64,000 nt of DNA, taken from NCBI GenBank assembly GCA_934644775.1, contig CAKUDB010000001.1:251136-315135 (forward strand), in the 5' to 3' direction. Shown in pieces: positions 24,839 to 34,750 of this stretch (position 1 is the stretch's first letter; every line of letters starts with the position of its first letter). Below the pieces are notes generated by a model. The model saw only the letters and a program-made list of their open reading frames with translations. It made no database searches and had not been told where the DNA came from. The DNA comes from an uncultured bacterium. GTDB lineage: Bacteria; Vulcanimicrobiota; Xenobia; Xenobiales; Xenobiaceae. Both the position numbers and the translations under genes were made by a program.

Positions 24839-26212
24839 GTGAGCCCTTTACATTTGCGCCACCAAGCTTTAGCCCAAGCTTTAGCTCCTTATAGTGTCAT
24901 TTTGAGCAGTGGTTTCGAACAGTGTCGCAACTATCCCGACAATATCTATCCCTTCCGACCGGCCAGCCATTTTCTTTATTTTGCCGGTTGGGCCGCTCCG
25001 GGTAGCTATTTCCTGCTCCACCAAGGTCGAGCCCATCTCTTTTTACCCCCTTACACTTTAGACGATATTATTTGGAGCGGCCCAGGCGACCCTTCTCAAG
25101 AAGTGGCCCAGCGCAGCGGCTGCCAAGTCCATTGTACCGACGAATTGGAAGCTTTTTTGCTCGAAATCGATCCCGACAAGATAGCCGCTTTACCTTTGCC
25201 TGCTCCAGCCCAAAATATGGCTTTTGAATCGATTTTGGGGCGCACTCCCGATTTAGATTATGAGCCCGATCGTCTTCTAGCTAAAGCGGTAATCGATTTG
25301 CGTTTACATGCCGATCAGGCTGCTAGGCAAGAATTAGAGGAAGCTTGTCAGCTTACTGTGCAAGCCCACCTGGCCGGTTTACGGGCTTTGCCTAAAGCCA
25401 AAAATGAATACGATATAGCCGCCGCCATGTTGCAAGTAGTCAATCAGGCTGGAGGCTCGCTCTCTTTTAATCCTATTATCAGCACCTCGGGCGAGCGTTT
25501 ACACCAGATAAAATTGGGAGCCGATTTGGCTGCCGATCGTTTGCTTTTGGTCGATTTTGGGGCTGAAAATAAAAATGGTTGGGCTGGCGATATTACCAAC
25601 ACTTGGCCAGTTAGCGGCCATTATACCCCTGTCCAAGCTCAAATTTACGATATTGTCTTGGCTGCCCACCGTCGTTGCGCCGCTTCTCTTAAAGCTGGAG
25701 TCAATTATGCCAACGTCCATCGTTTGGCTTTGACAACTTTTGCCGAAGGTTTGGCCGATTACGGCCTTTTGCAAGGCGGAACTATCCAAGAATATGTTGA
25801 GAAAAACGTACTCTCTTTGTTTATGCCCCACGGTATCGGCCATTTGATGGGCTTAGATGTGCATGATATGGAAGACTTGGGCGATCTGGCCGGTTACGCT
25901 CCTGGACGGGAGCGCAGTCCGCTGTTGGGCTGGAAGAGTTTGCGTCTCAATCGAGACTTAGAGCCTGGTTTTGTCTGTACTATAGAGCCTGGTTTATACT
26001 TTATCGCCGAATTATTGCAACACCAAGATTATATAGATCTGGTGCAAAAATATGTCAATTTGGATAAGTTGGCCCCTTGCTTAGAAGAAGTGCACGGTAT
26101 TCGTATCGAACGCGACTATTTAGTGACTGAAAATGGCAGTGAGTTACTTACTCCGGGTATGCCTACCGAAAGGGACGAAATTGAAGCCTACTTGGCCCAA
26201 AATCAAGATTAA
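24839..26212 (+). CDS. pepP: Xaa-Pro aminopeptidase, M24B family
   Basis: Predicted 457-aa dinuclear metallopeptidase that removes the N-terminal residue before proline. An N-terminal creatinase-like domain (FRPASHFLYFAGW..., as in AMP_N) precedes the pita-bread catalytic domain. The five metal ligands are visible: Asp in LLLVDFGAE, Asp in GDITNTWPV, His in MPHGIGHLMGLDVHD, Glu in CTIEPGLYF and Glu in GIRIERDYLV. I chose GTG 24839 because GGAAGAAG lies about eight bases before it, while the upstream TTG at 24815 has no ribosome-binding site. Divergent from an OPT peptide transporter, so probably part of peptide use. Confidence 0.9.
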   Translation: MSPLHLRHQALAQALAPYSVILSSGFEQCRNYPDNIYPFRPASHFLYFAGWAAPGSYFLLHQGRAHLFLPPYTLDDIIWSGPGDPSQEVAQRSGCQVHCTDELEAFLLEIDPDKIAALPLPAPAQNMAFESILGRTPDLDYEPDRLLAKAVIDLRLHADQAARQELEEACQLTVQAHLAGLRALPKAKNEYDIAAAMLQVVNQAGGSLSFNPIISTSGERLHQIKLGADLAADRLLLVDFGAENKNGWAGDITNTWPVSGHYTPVQAQIYDIVLAAHRRCAASLKAGVNYANVHRLALTTFAEGLADYGLLQGGTIQEYVEKNVLSLFMPHGIGHLMGLDVHDMEDLGDLAGYAPGRERSPLLGWKSLRLNRDLEPGFVCTIEPGLYFIAELLQHQDYIDLVQKYVNLDKLAPCLEEVHGIRIERDYLVTENGSELLTPGMPTERDEIEAYLAQNQD

Positions 26213-26254
26213 CCAATTGCTCGCTTTTAAGCGGTAGAGAAAGGAAAACTAATT

Positions 26255-26542
26255 ATGCCTTCCCCAGACGGCAAGCCCCATTTAGTGTTGCGCAGCTACG
26301 AAAAGAAAGTTAAGCGCCTGAATAGTGGTCGCTATCTTACTCAAAAGTTAAATTTCCAAGGCCATCCTTTTGTGGTCTTTTGTAGTAATGAGCATTGTGA
26401 AGCCTATATTTACAAGGAGTGCGCTTTGCCTTTTTGGTCGGAAGATTGCTCTATCGAGCTGGGGGTCTTGCGTTGTCCCCAGTGTGGAGCTCCGGTAGTT
26501 CGTCCCGATTCTCCTTTAGATCGTCAGGAAATAAACATTTAG
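26255..26542 (+). CDS. Small zinc-ribbon protein, unknown function
   Basis: Predicted 95-aa protein with AAAGGAAAA before the start. The first half is basic (KKVKRLNSGRYLTQK). Cys residues are CSNEHC near residue 48 and LRCPQCG near 81, which together could bind one zinc ion. I do not recognise a family. It lies between the aminopeptidase and lpdA on the same strand with gaps of about 40 bases on each side, so it is likely co-transcribed. Confidence 0.6.
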   Translation: MPSPDGKPHLVLRSYEKKVKRLNSGRYLTQKLNFQGHPFVVFCSNEHCEAYIYKECALPFWSEDCSIELGVLRCPQCGAPVVRPDSPLDRQEINI

Positions 26543-26580
26543 TATCGACTATTTTTTTATATTTTAGAGGGAGGTATCCC

Positions 26581-28002
26581 ATGCGGCTTGGTATTTTGGG
26601 GGGAGGCCCCGGCGGCTACACTGCAGCCATAAGAGGTGCCCAACTGGGCTTTGATGTCACCTTGATAGAACAGGATAAGAATTTGGGCGGCACTTGCCTC
26701 AATCGCGGCTGTATTCCCACTAAAGCCCTGGTAGAGGCTGCGAGTCGTTTTCTTTCTTTGAAAGAGGCCGCCTCCTGGGGAATCACTTTAGAAGGTGCTC
26801 CCTCTATCGATATGGCTCAAGTGCAAGAGTATAAAAACGCTATCGTGCGTCGTTTGGCTTTGGGGATCGATTCCCTTTTAAAGCGTCACAAGGTAAAAGT
26901 TGTCCACGGTCGCGGCCGCTTGCTCGGATCTACGGTTGTGGATGTAAATGGAGAAAAAATAGAATTTGATCGCCTAATCCTGGCTGTGGGCTCTTCAGTT
27001 GCTGTACCTAAAGTCTTCCCTATCGACGGCCAACGCATCCTTACTTCCGATCATATCTTAAACTTGGCCGAGGTGCCGCCATCTTTAATTGTGGTAGGCT
27101 CCGGGGCCGTAGGTATGGAATTAGCCTCGATCTTTGCCTCTTGGGGCTCACAAATTACCCTTATCGAGCTGGCCGATCGTTTACTCCCTCTAGAAGACGG
27201 CGAAGTTTCGGCGGAAATGCAGCGCTTATGTCGCAAAGCTGGTTGGAAAATATATACCGGAGCCCACATAGAAAAGGTAGAGCCTACTGATAAAGGGGTG
27301 CGCGTTTGGGGAGAGGGCTTACCCAACGAAGGCACCGAGCAAGCCTCTTTGGAAGGGGCTTATCTTTTGGCAGCCGTTGGCCGTTGCCCCAATTTAGTCG
27401 ATCTAGGCTTAGCGGAAGTTGGCCTAGAGCTTACCGAGCGCGGCTTTATCAAAGTCGATCGTTATATGTCTACCCAGATAGATAATCTCTACGCTATCGG
27501 CGATATTACGCCTAGTCCCCAATTGGCCCATATGGCTGCTGCCGAAGCTATTGTAGCTGTAGAACATGCTGCCGGTTTAGAGCCAGAGCCGCTCCATTAT
27601 GAGCAATGTCCTTCAGCTACTTACTGTCGGCCAGAGGTAGCTAGTGTGGGACTGACTCAGGAAAAAGCTGAAGAACTGGGCTACCAGCTGGCTATAGGTA
27701 AGTTCCCTTTGGCAGCTTTAGGTAAGGCCAATATTAGCGGCCACACCGAGGGCTTTGTTAAAATTATCGCCGAAGCCGAAAGTAAAAAGGTACTGGGGGT
27801 GCATATTATTGGAGAACATGCTTGTGATTTAATCGCTGAAGGAGCTTTAGCCTTGCATAAAGGGGCTTCCTTAGAAGATATTGTCGCTACTATCCATCCC
27901 CATCCTAGCCTTTCTGAAGCTATTGCCGAAGCTGCCCACCACGCTTTAGGTAAGCCCCTCAACTTTTTCCCCGCTCCGGCCCGTCGCTCTAGACGCCCTT
28001 AA
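26581..28002 (+). CDS. lpdA: Dihydrolipoyl dehydrogenase (E3)
   Basis: Predicted 473-aa FAD flavoprotein that reoxidises dihydrolipoyl groups of 2-oxoacid dehydrogenases or the glycine cleavage H protein. Start ATG 26581 directly follows GAGGGAGGTATCCC and places the FAD Rossmann motif GGGPGGYTAA at the N-terminus, so the longer upstream frame is not used. The redox disulfide is in GGTCLNRGCIPTKAL, the NAD-binding motif is VVGSGAVGMELASIF, and the catalytic His-Glu is in HPHPSLSEA. The C-terminus adds a short Pro/Arg tail. It is followed by lipA within 46 bases, giving a lipoate-centred pair. E1/E2 or gcv genes are not in the window. Confidence 0.94.
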   Translation: MRLGILGGGPGGYTAAIRGAQLGFDVTLIEQDKNLGGTCLNRGCIPTKALVEAASRFLSLKEAASWGITLEGAPSIDMAQVQEYKNAIVRRLALGIDSLLKRHKVKVVHGRGRLLGSTVVDVNGEKIEFDRLILAVGSSVAVPKVFPIDGQRILTSDHILNLAEVPPSLIVVGSGAVGMELASIFASWGSQITLIELADRLLPLEDGEVSAEMQRLCRKAGWKIYTGAHIEKVEPTDKGVRVWGEGLPNEGTEQASLEGAYLLAAVGRCPNLVDLGLAEVGLELTERGFIKVDRYMSTQIDNLYAIGDITPSPQLAHMAAAEAIVAVEHAAGLEPEPLHYEQCPSATYCRPEVASVGLTQEKAEELGYQLAIGKFPLAALGKANISGHTEGFVKIIAEAESKKVLGVHIIGEHACDLIAEGALALHKGASLEDIVATIHPHPSLSEAIAEAAHHALGKPLNFFPAPARRSRRP

Positions 28003-28048
28003 TCTTACTATTTTTGCCCCCAAGAAAGGCTCTTGCGCTGTTACTAAC

Positions 28049-29005
28049 ATGTCCCAAGTCCCAGCTATCGATTTAGAAAACTTTCTGGCTGAAGCCGAAT
28101 TATCAATTCCAGAAGTTGGCTCTGCCCAATGGAAGAAGAATATAGCTAAGCCGGAATGGCTTAAAGTGCGTACTCGCACCACTGCCGCCTACGGTAGCGT
28201 AAATAGTACGCTCAAGAGGCAGACTTTACATACCGTTTGCCAGGAAGCTCGCTGCCCCAATATCTCCGAATGTTGGAGTTGCGGTACGGCTACTTTTATG
28301 ATCTTGGGCAGTATTTGTACTCGAGGTTGCGCCTATTGTGCCGTAACTAAAGGCCATCCTTTGCCTTTGGAAGACCAAGAAGCCCAGCGGGTGGCTCAAG
28401 CTGTTGCCGACTTAAATATTAAGTATGTAGTAATAACTTCAGTTACTCGCGACGATTTGCCCGATGGGGGAGCGGCTCGTTTTGCCGAAGTTATCAGGGC
28501 CCTTCGAGCTATTTCCCCCTCAACCCAGGTAGAAGTGCTGGTTCCCGATTTTGCCGGCAACTTGGCTTCTCTCAATACTGTGTTGGCTGCTGGGCCTAAA
28601 GTTCTCAATCATAATGTAGAAACTGTGCCCAGACTTTATCCTCGCTTGCGCCCTAGGGGCGACTATCAGCGTTGCTTAGCTATTCTTAGCCAGGCCAAAA
28701 AATATGCTTCTCAAGAGGCTTCTACCCCCATAATAACTAAGTCGGGCCTTATGGTCGGTTTGGGGGAGAGCCATAGCGAAGTTTTGCAAGTAATGAACGA
28801 TTTGCGCAGCGTGGGCACCGACATTCTGACTATTGGACAGTATTTGCGGCCTAGCTTAAAAAATGTTCCCGTTATGCGCTATCGCACCCCCCAAGAATTT
28901 GCTTTCTATCGCCAAGAAGGGCTTAAACGTGGCTTCAAATATGTTGAAGCGGCACCTTTAGCCCGCTCGTCTTATCACGCCCGCTCCCACTCTGAGTCTT
29001 TTTAG
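28049..29005 (+). CDS. lipA: Lipoyl synthase
   Basis: Predicted 318-aa radical SAM enzyme that inserts two sulfurs into protein-bound octanoyl groups to make lipoate. Both iron-sulfur clusters are evident: auxiliary cluster C-x4-C-x5-C (CQEARCPNISEC), radical SAM cluster C-x3-C-x2-C (CTRGCAYC), and the C-terminal RSSY serine ligand of the auxiliary cluster. It also has the family's 'TSVTRDDLPDGGA' and 'TKSGLMVGLGE' motifs. Start ATG 28049 has only a weak upstream ribosome site (AAAGG is about 20 bases away), so it may rely on coupling with lpdA. No lipB or lplA is next to it. Confidence 0.95.
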   Translation: MSQVPAIDLENFLAEAELSIPEVGSAQWKKNIAKPEWLKVRTRTTAAYGSVNSTLKRQTLHTVCQEARCPNISECWSCGTATFMILGSICTRGCAYCAVTKGHPLPLEDQEAQRVAQAVADLNIKYVVITSVTRDDLPDGGAARFAEVIRALRAISPSTQVEVLVPDFAGNLASLNTVLAAGPKVLNHNVETVPRLYPRLRPRGDYQRCLAILSQAKKYASQEASTPIITKSGLMVGLGESHSEVLQVMNDLRSVGTDILTIGQYLRPSLKNVPVMRYRTPQEFAFYRQEGLKRGFKYVEAAPLARSSYHARSHSESF

Positions 29006-29109
29006 TTATAGTCTTTGTCGCTCCAGCCAAGGTTTGGTAGTTCCAGCGGCTCAACGTTTTCTAATCGAGAAGACTAATTTTTCAAGTTTAACGAAAGGTA
29101 AGGTCGGCA

Positions 29110-32100
29110 ATGTTTCGGGTTCTGAAAAATATTTTTCGCAAAAAAAAGACTGCACAGGCAGAAAAAACTGAATTCACCACTTATAGGGCCGCAGAAGCCG
29201 GCTTTTCTCTCGTTCGTGAAGATGGCGGGGTCGCTTTTTTCCTAGAAAATGGAGAGGAGGCGCTCTTTCGAGTACGCAACCTCATTTTAACTGGGCCGGA
29301 AGTTTCCCGACGGGAGCGGGCTGGAGCCCTTGCTTCCGTATACAAATTTAGCGCCGATTTTTCGGTCACTTGTATCAAGTCGGATAGTGAAATCGATTTT
29401 AGCCAAAGTGCCAAAATCAAAAAAGCTGAGTCTATCAAAGGATATGGCGGTCGTCAGGGGCTGGATATCCAAATCTATTTCGGATCCGAGTTGGTGCGTT
29501 ATCTTATCGAATTAGATGAAGATTGTCAGCTCTTAGACTTTAAGGAAACTTCTTACCACGAGCCTAAGAGTGTCAAAATACCCTCTCTCGAGCAAATGGT
29601 AGACTTTTTAGAGCGAGTCGTTAAGCCCAATCGTACCGTATTTAATTGTTTATTAAGGCTAGCTCGCCATTGTGAAAATAAAACTATCACCCAAGTGGTC
29701 AATTTTATAAAAGACAATTTTTACACTTGTCCCGAACTCTTAGATTGCGATATTACTCCCTTAAATGAAGCTTTACACAATAAAGGTTTCATTATCAACA
29801 CTAATATTTTGGCCGCAACTTGTATTTTGGTCGATATTTTTACCAAGGAGCTAACTGAGAACCAGCTCAAGACTGTTCTCACCCAAAAACATACTGTCAA
29901 AATTAGTCCCTTGGGCTACAAAGCAGTCGAAGCCTTTTTTGCTGACGAGGAAACTAGTGGGCAAGAGGAGCTTATTGAAGAAGTTAGCCAATTTTTGACT
30001 GATACTATAAAACAGCGTACCTTTCGCTCTACGGTTCGCGATATAGCCGAAGATGGTGGCAGTGAAGAGACAGCTTCTATTTTAAGTAGATTGCTGGAAT
30101 TAGTTTCAGAAAAAGAAGATCCTATCTTTGAGGGATCTGCCCTCTGCTCCTTATTTGTCGCTTATGGTAAAAAAGTTACTCCCGGCACCCTTTCAGCCTT
30201 TTGTCTCTACGCCGACTTAAAAGCTAAAATTATTGACGAAGATCTTATAGAGCAATTTTTGCCGGAAACTTACCTTAGAGAGCATTCTCTTTACTCTATG
30301 CTGGCTGTAGGACGAGCCTTTGGCTTAAATTTAATAGGCTTAACCTTAACGGCTCAGCGATATGAAGATACTCTGTATGATTTTAACAAATTACTCTCCC
30401 TTACTGATAAAGGGGCGGTGGCTTCTTTCTTAGATACTCAGAGCGGTTTAGCTAAAGTTCTTTACATAAAAGATGGCAAAGAATTACAAAAAATCTGTGC
30501 CAAGAACTATTCTTTTAGCGGTTCTGTCCTTATTGGCTTGCCCATTTTGGATAAGGTCTCTCCTTTAGATATGTCGGCCTTTTTACAAAAGGGATTGCCT
30601 TTGTTGAGTTGTTTTATCAATGAAGAGAAAGAATTGCGCTGGGCGGTATTTAGCGCTCGTCAAGTAGGTGAAGTGCCTTTTTCTGTAGTCGGTCGTAACG
30701 GTTTTATCGATGGATACCAAGCTTACCGATTCCATAATCGGGTTGTGGGTCGAATAATCAAAACTAGCGCTGAAAAGTTGGTAGGTAAGGTTAATATTGC
30801 CGCCGCCTATACCGACGAAAAGGGCAACCTCACTTATCGTTTTATAGCCGAAGTGGAAAATACTGATAGCTTAGCTGGCCCTAGCGACAGCAATTTAACT
30901 TTTGCTGGAAAGGTTGCCGAGTTCCCTCGTTTGAAAGGTTTATTAGGCCGTATCTTCGAGAGCAGTAAAGAAATACTGGCCGGTTTAGCCCCTAACGAAG
31001 TGGTTCTCGATCCTAACTTAGAGGCTTGTTTAAAAGGTAGTGAAGGGATCTTGGGCCAAGATGCTTCCTTAGTGTCGGTAGCTAAAGACAAAGATACTTT
31101 AAACATTTTGCGAGGTTGGTTGCGCTCTGAAGAATTTATCACTTCCTTAGAAAGCTCGGTAGGACGCTTGGCCTGTTGGCGTCTTTCCCTCATTTTAGGC
31201 TCAGAAGATTATGACTTGCTGGGAGATTTGCAATTAGCCCCTCAGCTTATTGAAGCTTTATCTAGGCCTGAACTTAGCCGGGTTGCGACTATGGTAATTA
31301 TTTATGGCCTACTCAATAAGCCGGGCTCAATCTTCAATTCTCAGCAACTTTTGTGGAATCCCTCTCGCTTGCGCCAACAGATACAAAAGGAGCTCTTAGC
31401 TGCTTTAGACAAGGGCTCAGAAATAGAAGGGGCTTTGGCTTGTCGCTTATTGGCTGGCTCAGCCTTAACTACCGTAAAGGATAGTGCCAATTGCTCGGCC
31501 ACTAAATTGCGCTCGCTTTTAAGTAGCCGACATCTGGGGGTAGCTGCTGCTGAAGGCTTGGCTGAGCTTTCTCTCTGTTTAGGTGTCCATTTCCCTACTG
31601 AAGTAGCCTGTGAAGGCTGGAATCGCGCTGATATTGCCGATACTTGGGAAGCGCAAGCTGCTAAAGAAGCTGCCGAGCGGGTGCGCCGCTGGCTCGACGA
31701 TCCCCACAAAGATTCTCAGGAAAAAGCCTTAGAAGCTCCCGCTTTGGCCAATATCCGGGGTGAAGAGCCCAAGATCAAATTGCTCGGTCGCTACATGATC
31801 AAAGTGGATGGCGCTTTCCAGCGTGAAGATCCCTCCCAAACTCGCCCTTACGTAATTTTGCCTCCCAACTTTGCCAATGTCCAGCGTCAAAAGTTGGTAG
31901 CCGCTTGGCATAGCTTCTTGGTGGCTCGCAATTTGCCCTTAAGTAGTCGCCAGTACGGCATGAATCTATTTGACAGTTTTTGCCATTATTTGCCCGGCTA
32001 TGAGACTACTTCCAATAATGAAGTGGCCTTGCGCGAATTAGATATCTTCCCCTTGCCGGGAGGACGTCGCTTAGAGCCCGGAAGCGATCCTTTCTTTATA

Positions 32101-32604
32101 AAGTTGGCTTCTTTAATCCCTCCCTCCTTACGCGCTGACGAGTTTGAGGCCGCTTCCTTGCCAGTTATTTGTCGCTGCCCTTACGGTACTGAAGAGGGGG
32201 AAGCTGTTGATTTAGGTACTTGTGAGGTATTTAATGTCGACAACGGAGAATGGCTCCCCTTTGTCGATTTCCGCTTTTGCATGGCTTTGCACTTAAATGC
32301 CGAAAATCGCGTTCTCTATGAAACTTTAGGCTATATTTACTCTAAAGTGATTAAAGCCAAACAAGACGATTATGGTCTGGCCATTAATGATAGACAAACT
32401 CAAGGGCTTATTAGCGCCGACAGTAAAGAAAATATCTCCGCTGAGCAAAAACGCAAAGTCTGCCTCACTTTAGAGAACTTAGCGGCCAATTTAGCTGAAA
32501 CATTTGGCCTAAAGAAAGAACAAAATTCCCAAGTTGTAAATATCCTTTTAGGATTGAGAAAGAAGAGCCGCTATAAGCTTCCCTCGTATCTTGAAGGACG
32601 CTAA
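29110..32604 (+). CDS. Large protein of unknown function, 1164 aa
   Basis: I do not recognise this protein. The start ATG follows GAAAGGTAAGGTCGGCA. The N-terminus is strongly basic (NIFRKKKT) with no signal peptide, and no membrane helix is obvious, so it is probably cytoplasmic or membrane-peripheral. The sequence looks like several globular parts. An N-terminal region of about 160 residues is rich in beta strands, a long helical central part of Leu/Glu/Ala type (about 170-900) suggests HEAT- or TPR-like solenoid structure, and a distinct C-terminal domain (about 895-1164) contains 'QTRPYVILPPNF' and 'EWLPFVDFRFCMALHLNAENRVLYETLGYIYSKV'. No catalytic or nucleotide-binding motif is visible. 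Composition and codon use match its neighbours, so recent transfer is not indicated. Confidence 0.75.
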   Translation: MFRVLKNIFRKKKTAQAEKTEFTTYRAAEAGFSLVREDGGVAFFLENGEEALFRVRNLILTGPEVSRRERAGALASVYKFSADFSVTCIKSDSEIDFSQSAKIKKAESIKGYGGRQGLDIQIYFGSELVRYLIELDEDCQLLDFKETSYHEPKSVKIPSLEQMVDFLERVVKPNRTVFNCLLRLARHCENKTITQVVNFIKDNFYTCPELLDCDITPLNEALHNKGFIINTNILAATCILVDIFTKELTENQLKTVLTQKHTVKISPLGYKAVEAFFADEETSGQEELIEEVSQFLTDTIKQRTFRSTVRDIAEDGGSEETASILSRLLELVSEKEDPIFEGSALCSLFVAYGKKVTPGTLSAFCLYADLKAKIIDEDLIEQFLPETYLREHSLYSMLAVGRAFGLNLIGLTLTAQRYEDTLYDFNKLLSLTDKGAVASFLDTQSGLAKVLYIKDGKELQKICAKNYSFSGSVLIGLPILDKVSPLDMSAFLQKGLPLLSCFINEEKELRWAVFSARQVGEVPFSVVGRNGFIDGYQAYRFHNRVVGRIIKTSAEKLVGKVNIAAAYTDEKGNLTYRFIAEVENTDSLAGPSDSNLTFAGKVAEFPRLKGLLGRIFESSKEILAGLAPNEVVLDPNLEACLKGSEGILGQDASLVSVAKDKDTLNILRGWLRSEEFITSLESSVGRLACWRLSLILGSEDYDLLGDLQLAPQLIEALSRPELSRVATMVIIYGLLNKPGSIFNSQQLLWNPSRLRQQIQKELLAALDKGSEIEGALACRLLAGSALTTVKDSANCSATKLRSLLSSRHLGVAAAEGLAELSLCLGVHFPTEVACEGWNRADIADTWEAQAAKEAAERVRRWLDDPHKDSQEKALEAPALANIRGEEPKIKLLGRYMIKVDGAFQREDPSQTRPYVILPPNFANVQRQKLVAAWHSFLVARNLPLSSRQYGMNLFDSFCHYLPGYETTSNNEVALRELDIFPLPGGRRLEPGSDPFFIKLASLIPPSLRADEFEAASLPVICRCPYGTEEGEAVDLGTCEVFNVDNGEWLPFVDFRFCMALHLNAENRVLYETLGYIYSKVIKAKQDDYGLAINDRQTQGLISADSKENISAEQKRKVCLTLENLAANLAETFGLKKEQNSQVVNILLGLRKKSRYKLPSYLEGR

Positions 32605-32833
32605 AAAAGGACGATCTCTCTATGGAGTTTACCTTCTAGTTTCAGCTAAGTTCCGATTGGAAAAAAATCAACTTTTTTAGATTTAACGGCAAGTTTTTAC
32701 TTACTTTTGCCTAATAAGAGGGGCGCTTTGGGCATGAACCGAGCGCCTTCTTTTATTTTACGTTTTTTTCGTTATCTAAATGGCCATCGAAGCTTGGCGA
32801 CTAGATTGCGAGTTTATTGGGAGGAATGGAAAT

Positions 32834-33460
32834 ATGGACGCTGCCTTTTGGTGGAGCTTTTTTCTCAGCTTTGGCATTTCAGCTTGTTGCGGAGTGCGGG
32901 CCGGCTTAAGTTTGTTAGGCGTGTCTATTTTTGCCCATTTAGGTTGGCTCTTCCTCGATCCCAATTTTTACTTTATGGCCGATTGGCGTTTTATCTCTTT
33001 AGTTGTTTTGGCAGCGATTATAGAGATCATTGTCGATAAATTTAGGGTTTCTGGTCACGTTTTAGATAGTTGTGGTCTGGTTCTGCGTACCGCTATAGCC
33101 ATTTGGTTGGCCGTTTCTATTATTACCTGCTCCCACTGGGTTGGCTTAGTCGTTTTAGGGGTTAGTGTAGGTGGTTTGACGGCCTTTTTAGTCAATTTAG
33201 CTAAGCCGCTAGTACGCTTTTGGTTAGTCGATCTGGCTCCTAGCGTTACTTTTATGGGTACTATGGTACTCTCTTGTGTAGAAGATTTGGCTATGTGTAT
33301 GCTTTTGGCTACAATCTTTTGGTACCCTTGGGTAGGTTTAATTTGTGGTATTTTGGCTATTCTTTGGGGGCTTTTAGTCTTGGGCCTTTTTATTAGACAG
33401 GGAGGTAACTTGCCCCGTTGGTATTGGAATAGGCTCACTTTGCAAGAAGTAGAGCATTAA
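32834..33460 (+). CDS. DUF4126-family membrane protein
   Basis: Predicted 208-aa membrane protein with five or six hydrophobic segments. The start ATG 32834 sits behind GGGAGGAATGGAAAT; a longer in-frame start at 32780 lacks a ribosome-binding site. The N-terminus has 'GISACCGVRAGLSLLGVSIFAHLG', followed by 'VLAAIIEIIVDKFRVSGHVLD', which matches the DUF4126 pattern (Gly-x-Arg-Ala near the start of helix 1 and a Glu...Asp-Lys pair in helix 2). Function is unknown in this family. It converges on the minus-strand permease gene. Confidence 0.65.
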   Translation: MDAAFWWSFFLSFGISACCGVRAGLSLLGVSIFAHLGWLFLDPNFYFMADWRFISLVVLAAIIEIIVDKFRVSGHVLDSCGLVLRTAIAIWLAVSIITCSHWVGLVVLGVSVGGLTAFLVNLAKPLVRFWLVDLAPSVTFMGTMVLSCVEDLAMCMLLATIFWYPWVGLICGILAILWGLLVLGLFIRQGGNLPRWYWNRLTLQEVEH

Positions 33461-33493
33461 GTTCTGGTCTTATGAGAAGGTAAAGAGGCCCTT

Positions 33494-34750
33494 TTAAGCT
33501 AGGCAGGAGGCCAAACTTAAAAGGATAGCTAAAAAGGCGAAGTTGACGATAGTAAAAGTAGATAGATAAGCTCGGCTGTCGGCCTTGTCACTATTTATAT
33601 AAAGTCGATAGGATATTAGGCTAGCTAGTGAGGCTACTAAAGTACCTAAGCCTCCCAAATTAACTCCCAAAAGTAAAGCGGCGCTCTGTTGAGTAAAGGG
33701 GGCTAGCATAACGGCGGCCGGTACGTTGCTGATAACTTGGGAAATTAAGGCCCCCATTAATAATTCACGCCCGGTTAGTAGATATTCGGCCCCTTGTCTT
33801 ATGGGCTCTATTTGGGAGACATTACCCACAAAAACAAAAAAGCACACAAAAGTTAATAAGAGCACGTAGTCTAGACATTTAAGCAACTCTCTGTCGGCAG
33901 CTATAAGCCAGAGCAATATTATAGAAGCACACAGAGGGGCCGAAATTATTTTGGCTACGGTTAGTAAACATAGAGCCAAGTATAAAAAATAACGCAATAG
34001 TAAGGCGCGATCTAATTGGGGCGAGGGGGCTGGGTTCTCATAGGCAAGCTTAGATACCGAGGGAAAGAATCTAGCTTCGATAAAGATGGCCACTTCGATT
34101 AAGGCTAGAGAAAGAACTCCCCAGGGTATAGTTAAAGTTAGAAACTGGCTGAGGCTCAAGTTATAAAAAGAGCTAAGAAAGATGTTTTGCGGATTCCCTA
34201 AAGGAGTCACCATACTGCCCAAGTTGGCTGCCACCGTTTCCATAACTACGACAAAAATTAGGCGCTGTTTAGTTGCACCGCCCATTACTTGTAAAGTGAA
34301 AGGCACAAAGGCTATTAAAGCTACGTCGTTAGTAATAAACATAGCTGAGAAAAAAGATAGCCAAACTAATAGACGGGCTAGCCAGTCCTCTGAATGGCAG
34401 CGGCTCCGCAAATAGATAGCCAATTTTTGAAAGAATCCCACTCTTTGTAAACCGGCAGCTGCGGCCATAAGCGAAAAGAGCAACTCTAAAACGCACCAAT
34501 CTATATAACCAAGATAGCGGCCTAAGCTCGGCTGACTAAAAAAGGTAGAAACGGCCGCTGCCAAAGCGGCTAGACAAAAGACTAACTCTTTATGGACAAA
34601 GCGCACAGCTAAAGCTGTAGGCGAGGGGGAAGGACAGACTAGTAGTCGGCTCAACCAACGGGAAATTAAAAGGCGACCTTGGCTATCTTTTATACTGAAT
34701 AAAGTGTATAAGTGGTGAAAAAATTTAGATTTGAGCAACTGGGGGGCCAT
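33494..34750 (-). CDS. Ion transporter superfamily permease (ArsB/SLC13-like)
   Basis: Predicted 418-aa membrane permease of about 11 helices in the ion transporter superfamily (CitMHS/ArsB/NhaD/SLC13). The diagnostic segments are 'TNDVALIAFVPFTL' and, in the first re-entrant loop, 'NLGSMVTPLGNPQNIFLSSFYNLS'. The second repeat is 'SNVPAAVMLAPFTQQ' followed by 'GVNLGGLGTLVASLASLISYRLY'. Both pseudo-symmetric halves are thus present. Substrate could be arsenite, Na+/H+ or a dicarboxylate; the sequence alone does not decide. Its start overlaps the end of the upstream gene on the same strand by 26 bases, so the two are translationally linked. Confidence 0.8.
   Translation of the reverse strand: MAPQLLKSKFFHHLYTLFSIKDSQGRLLISRWLSRLLVCPSPSPTALAVRFVHKELVFCLAALAAAVSTFFSQPSLGRYLGYIDWCVLELLFSLMAAAAGLQRVGFFQKLAIYLRSRCHSEDWLARLLVWLSFFSAMFITNDVALIAFVPFTLQVMGGATKQRLIFVVVMETVAANLGSMVTPLGNPQNIFLSSFYNLSLSQFLTLTIPWGVLSLALIEVAIFIEARFFPSVSKLAYENPAPSPQLDRALLLRYFLYLALCLLTVAKIISAPLCASIILLWLIAADRELLKCLDYVLLLTFVCFFVFVGNVSQIEPIRQGAEYLLTGRELLMGALISQVISNVPAAVMLAPFTQQSAALLLGVNLGGLGTLVASLASLISYRLYINSDKADSRAYLSTFTIVNFAFLAILLSLASCLA

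Noticed and set aside
32707..33039. 110-codon frame overlapping the DUF4126 gene
   Set aside because: No family features; the overlapping frame has membrane helices, family motifs and a Shine-Dalgarno.
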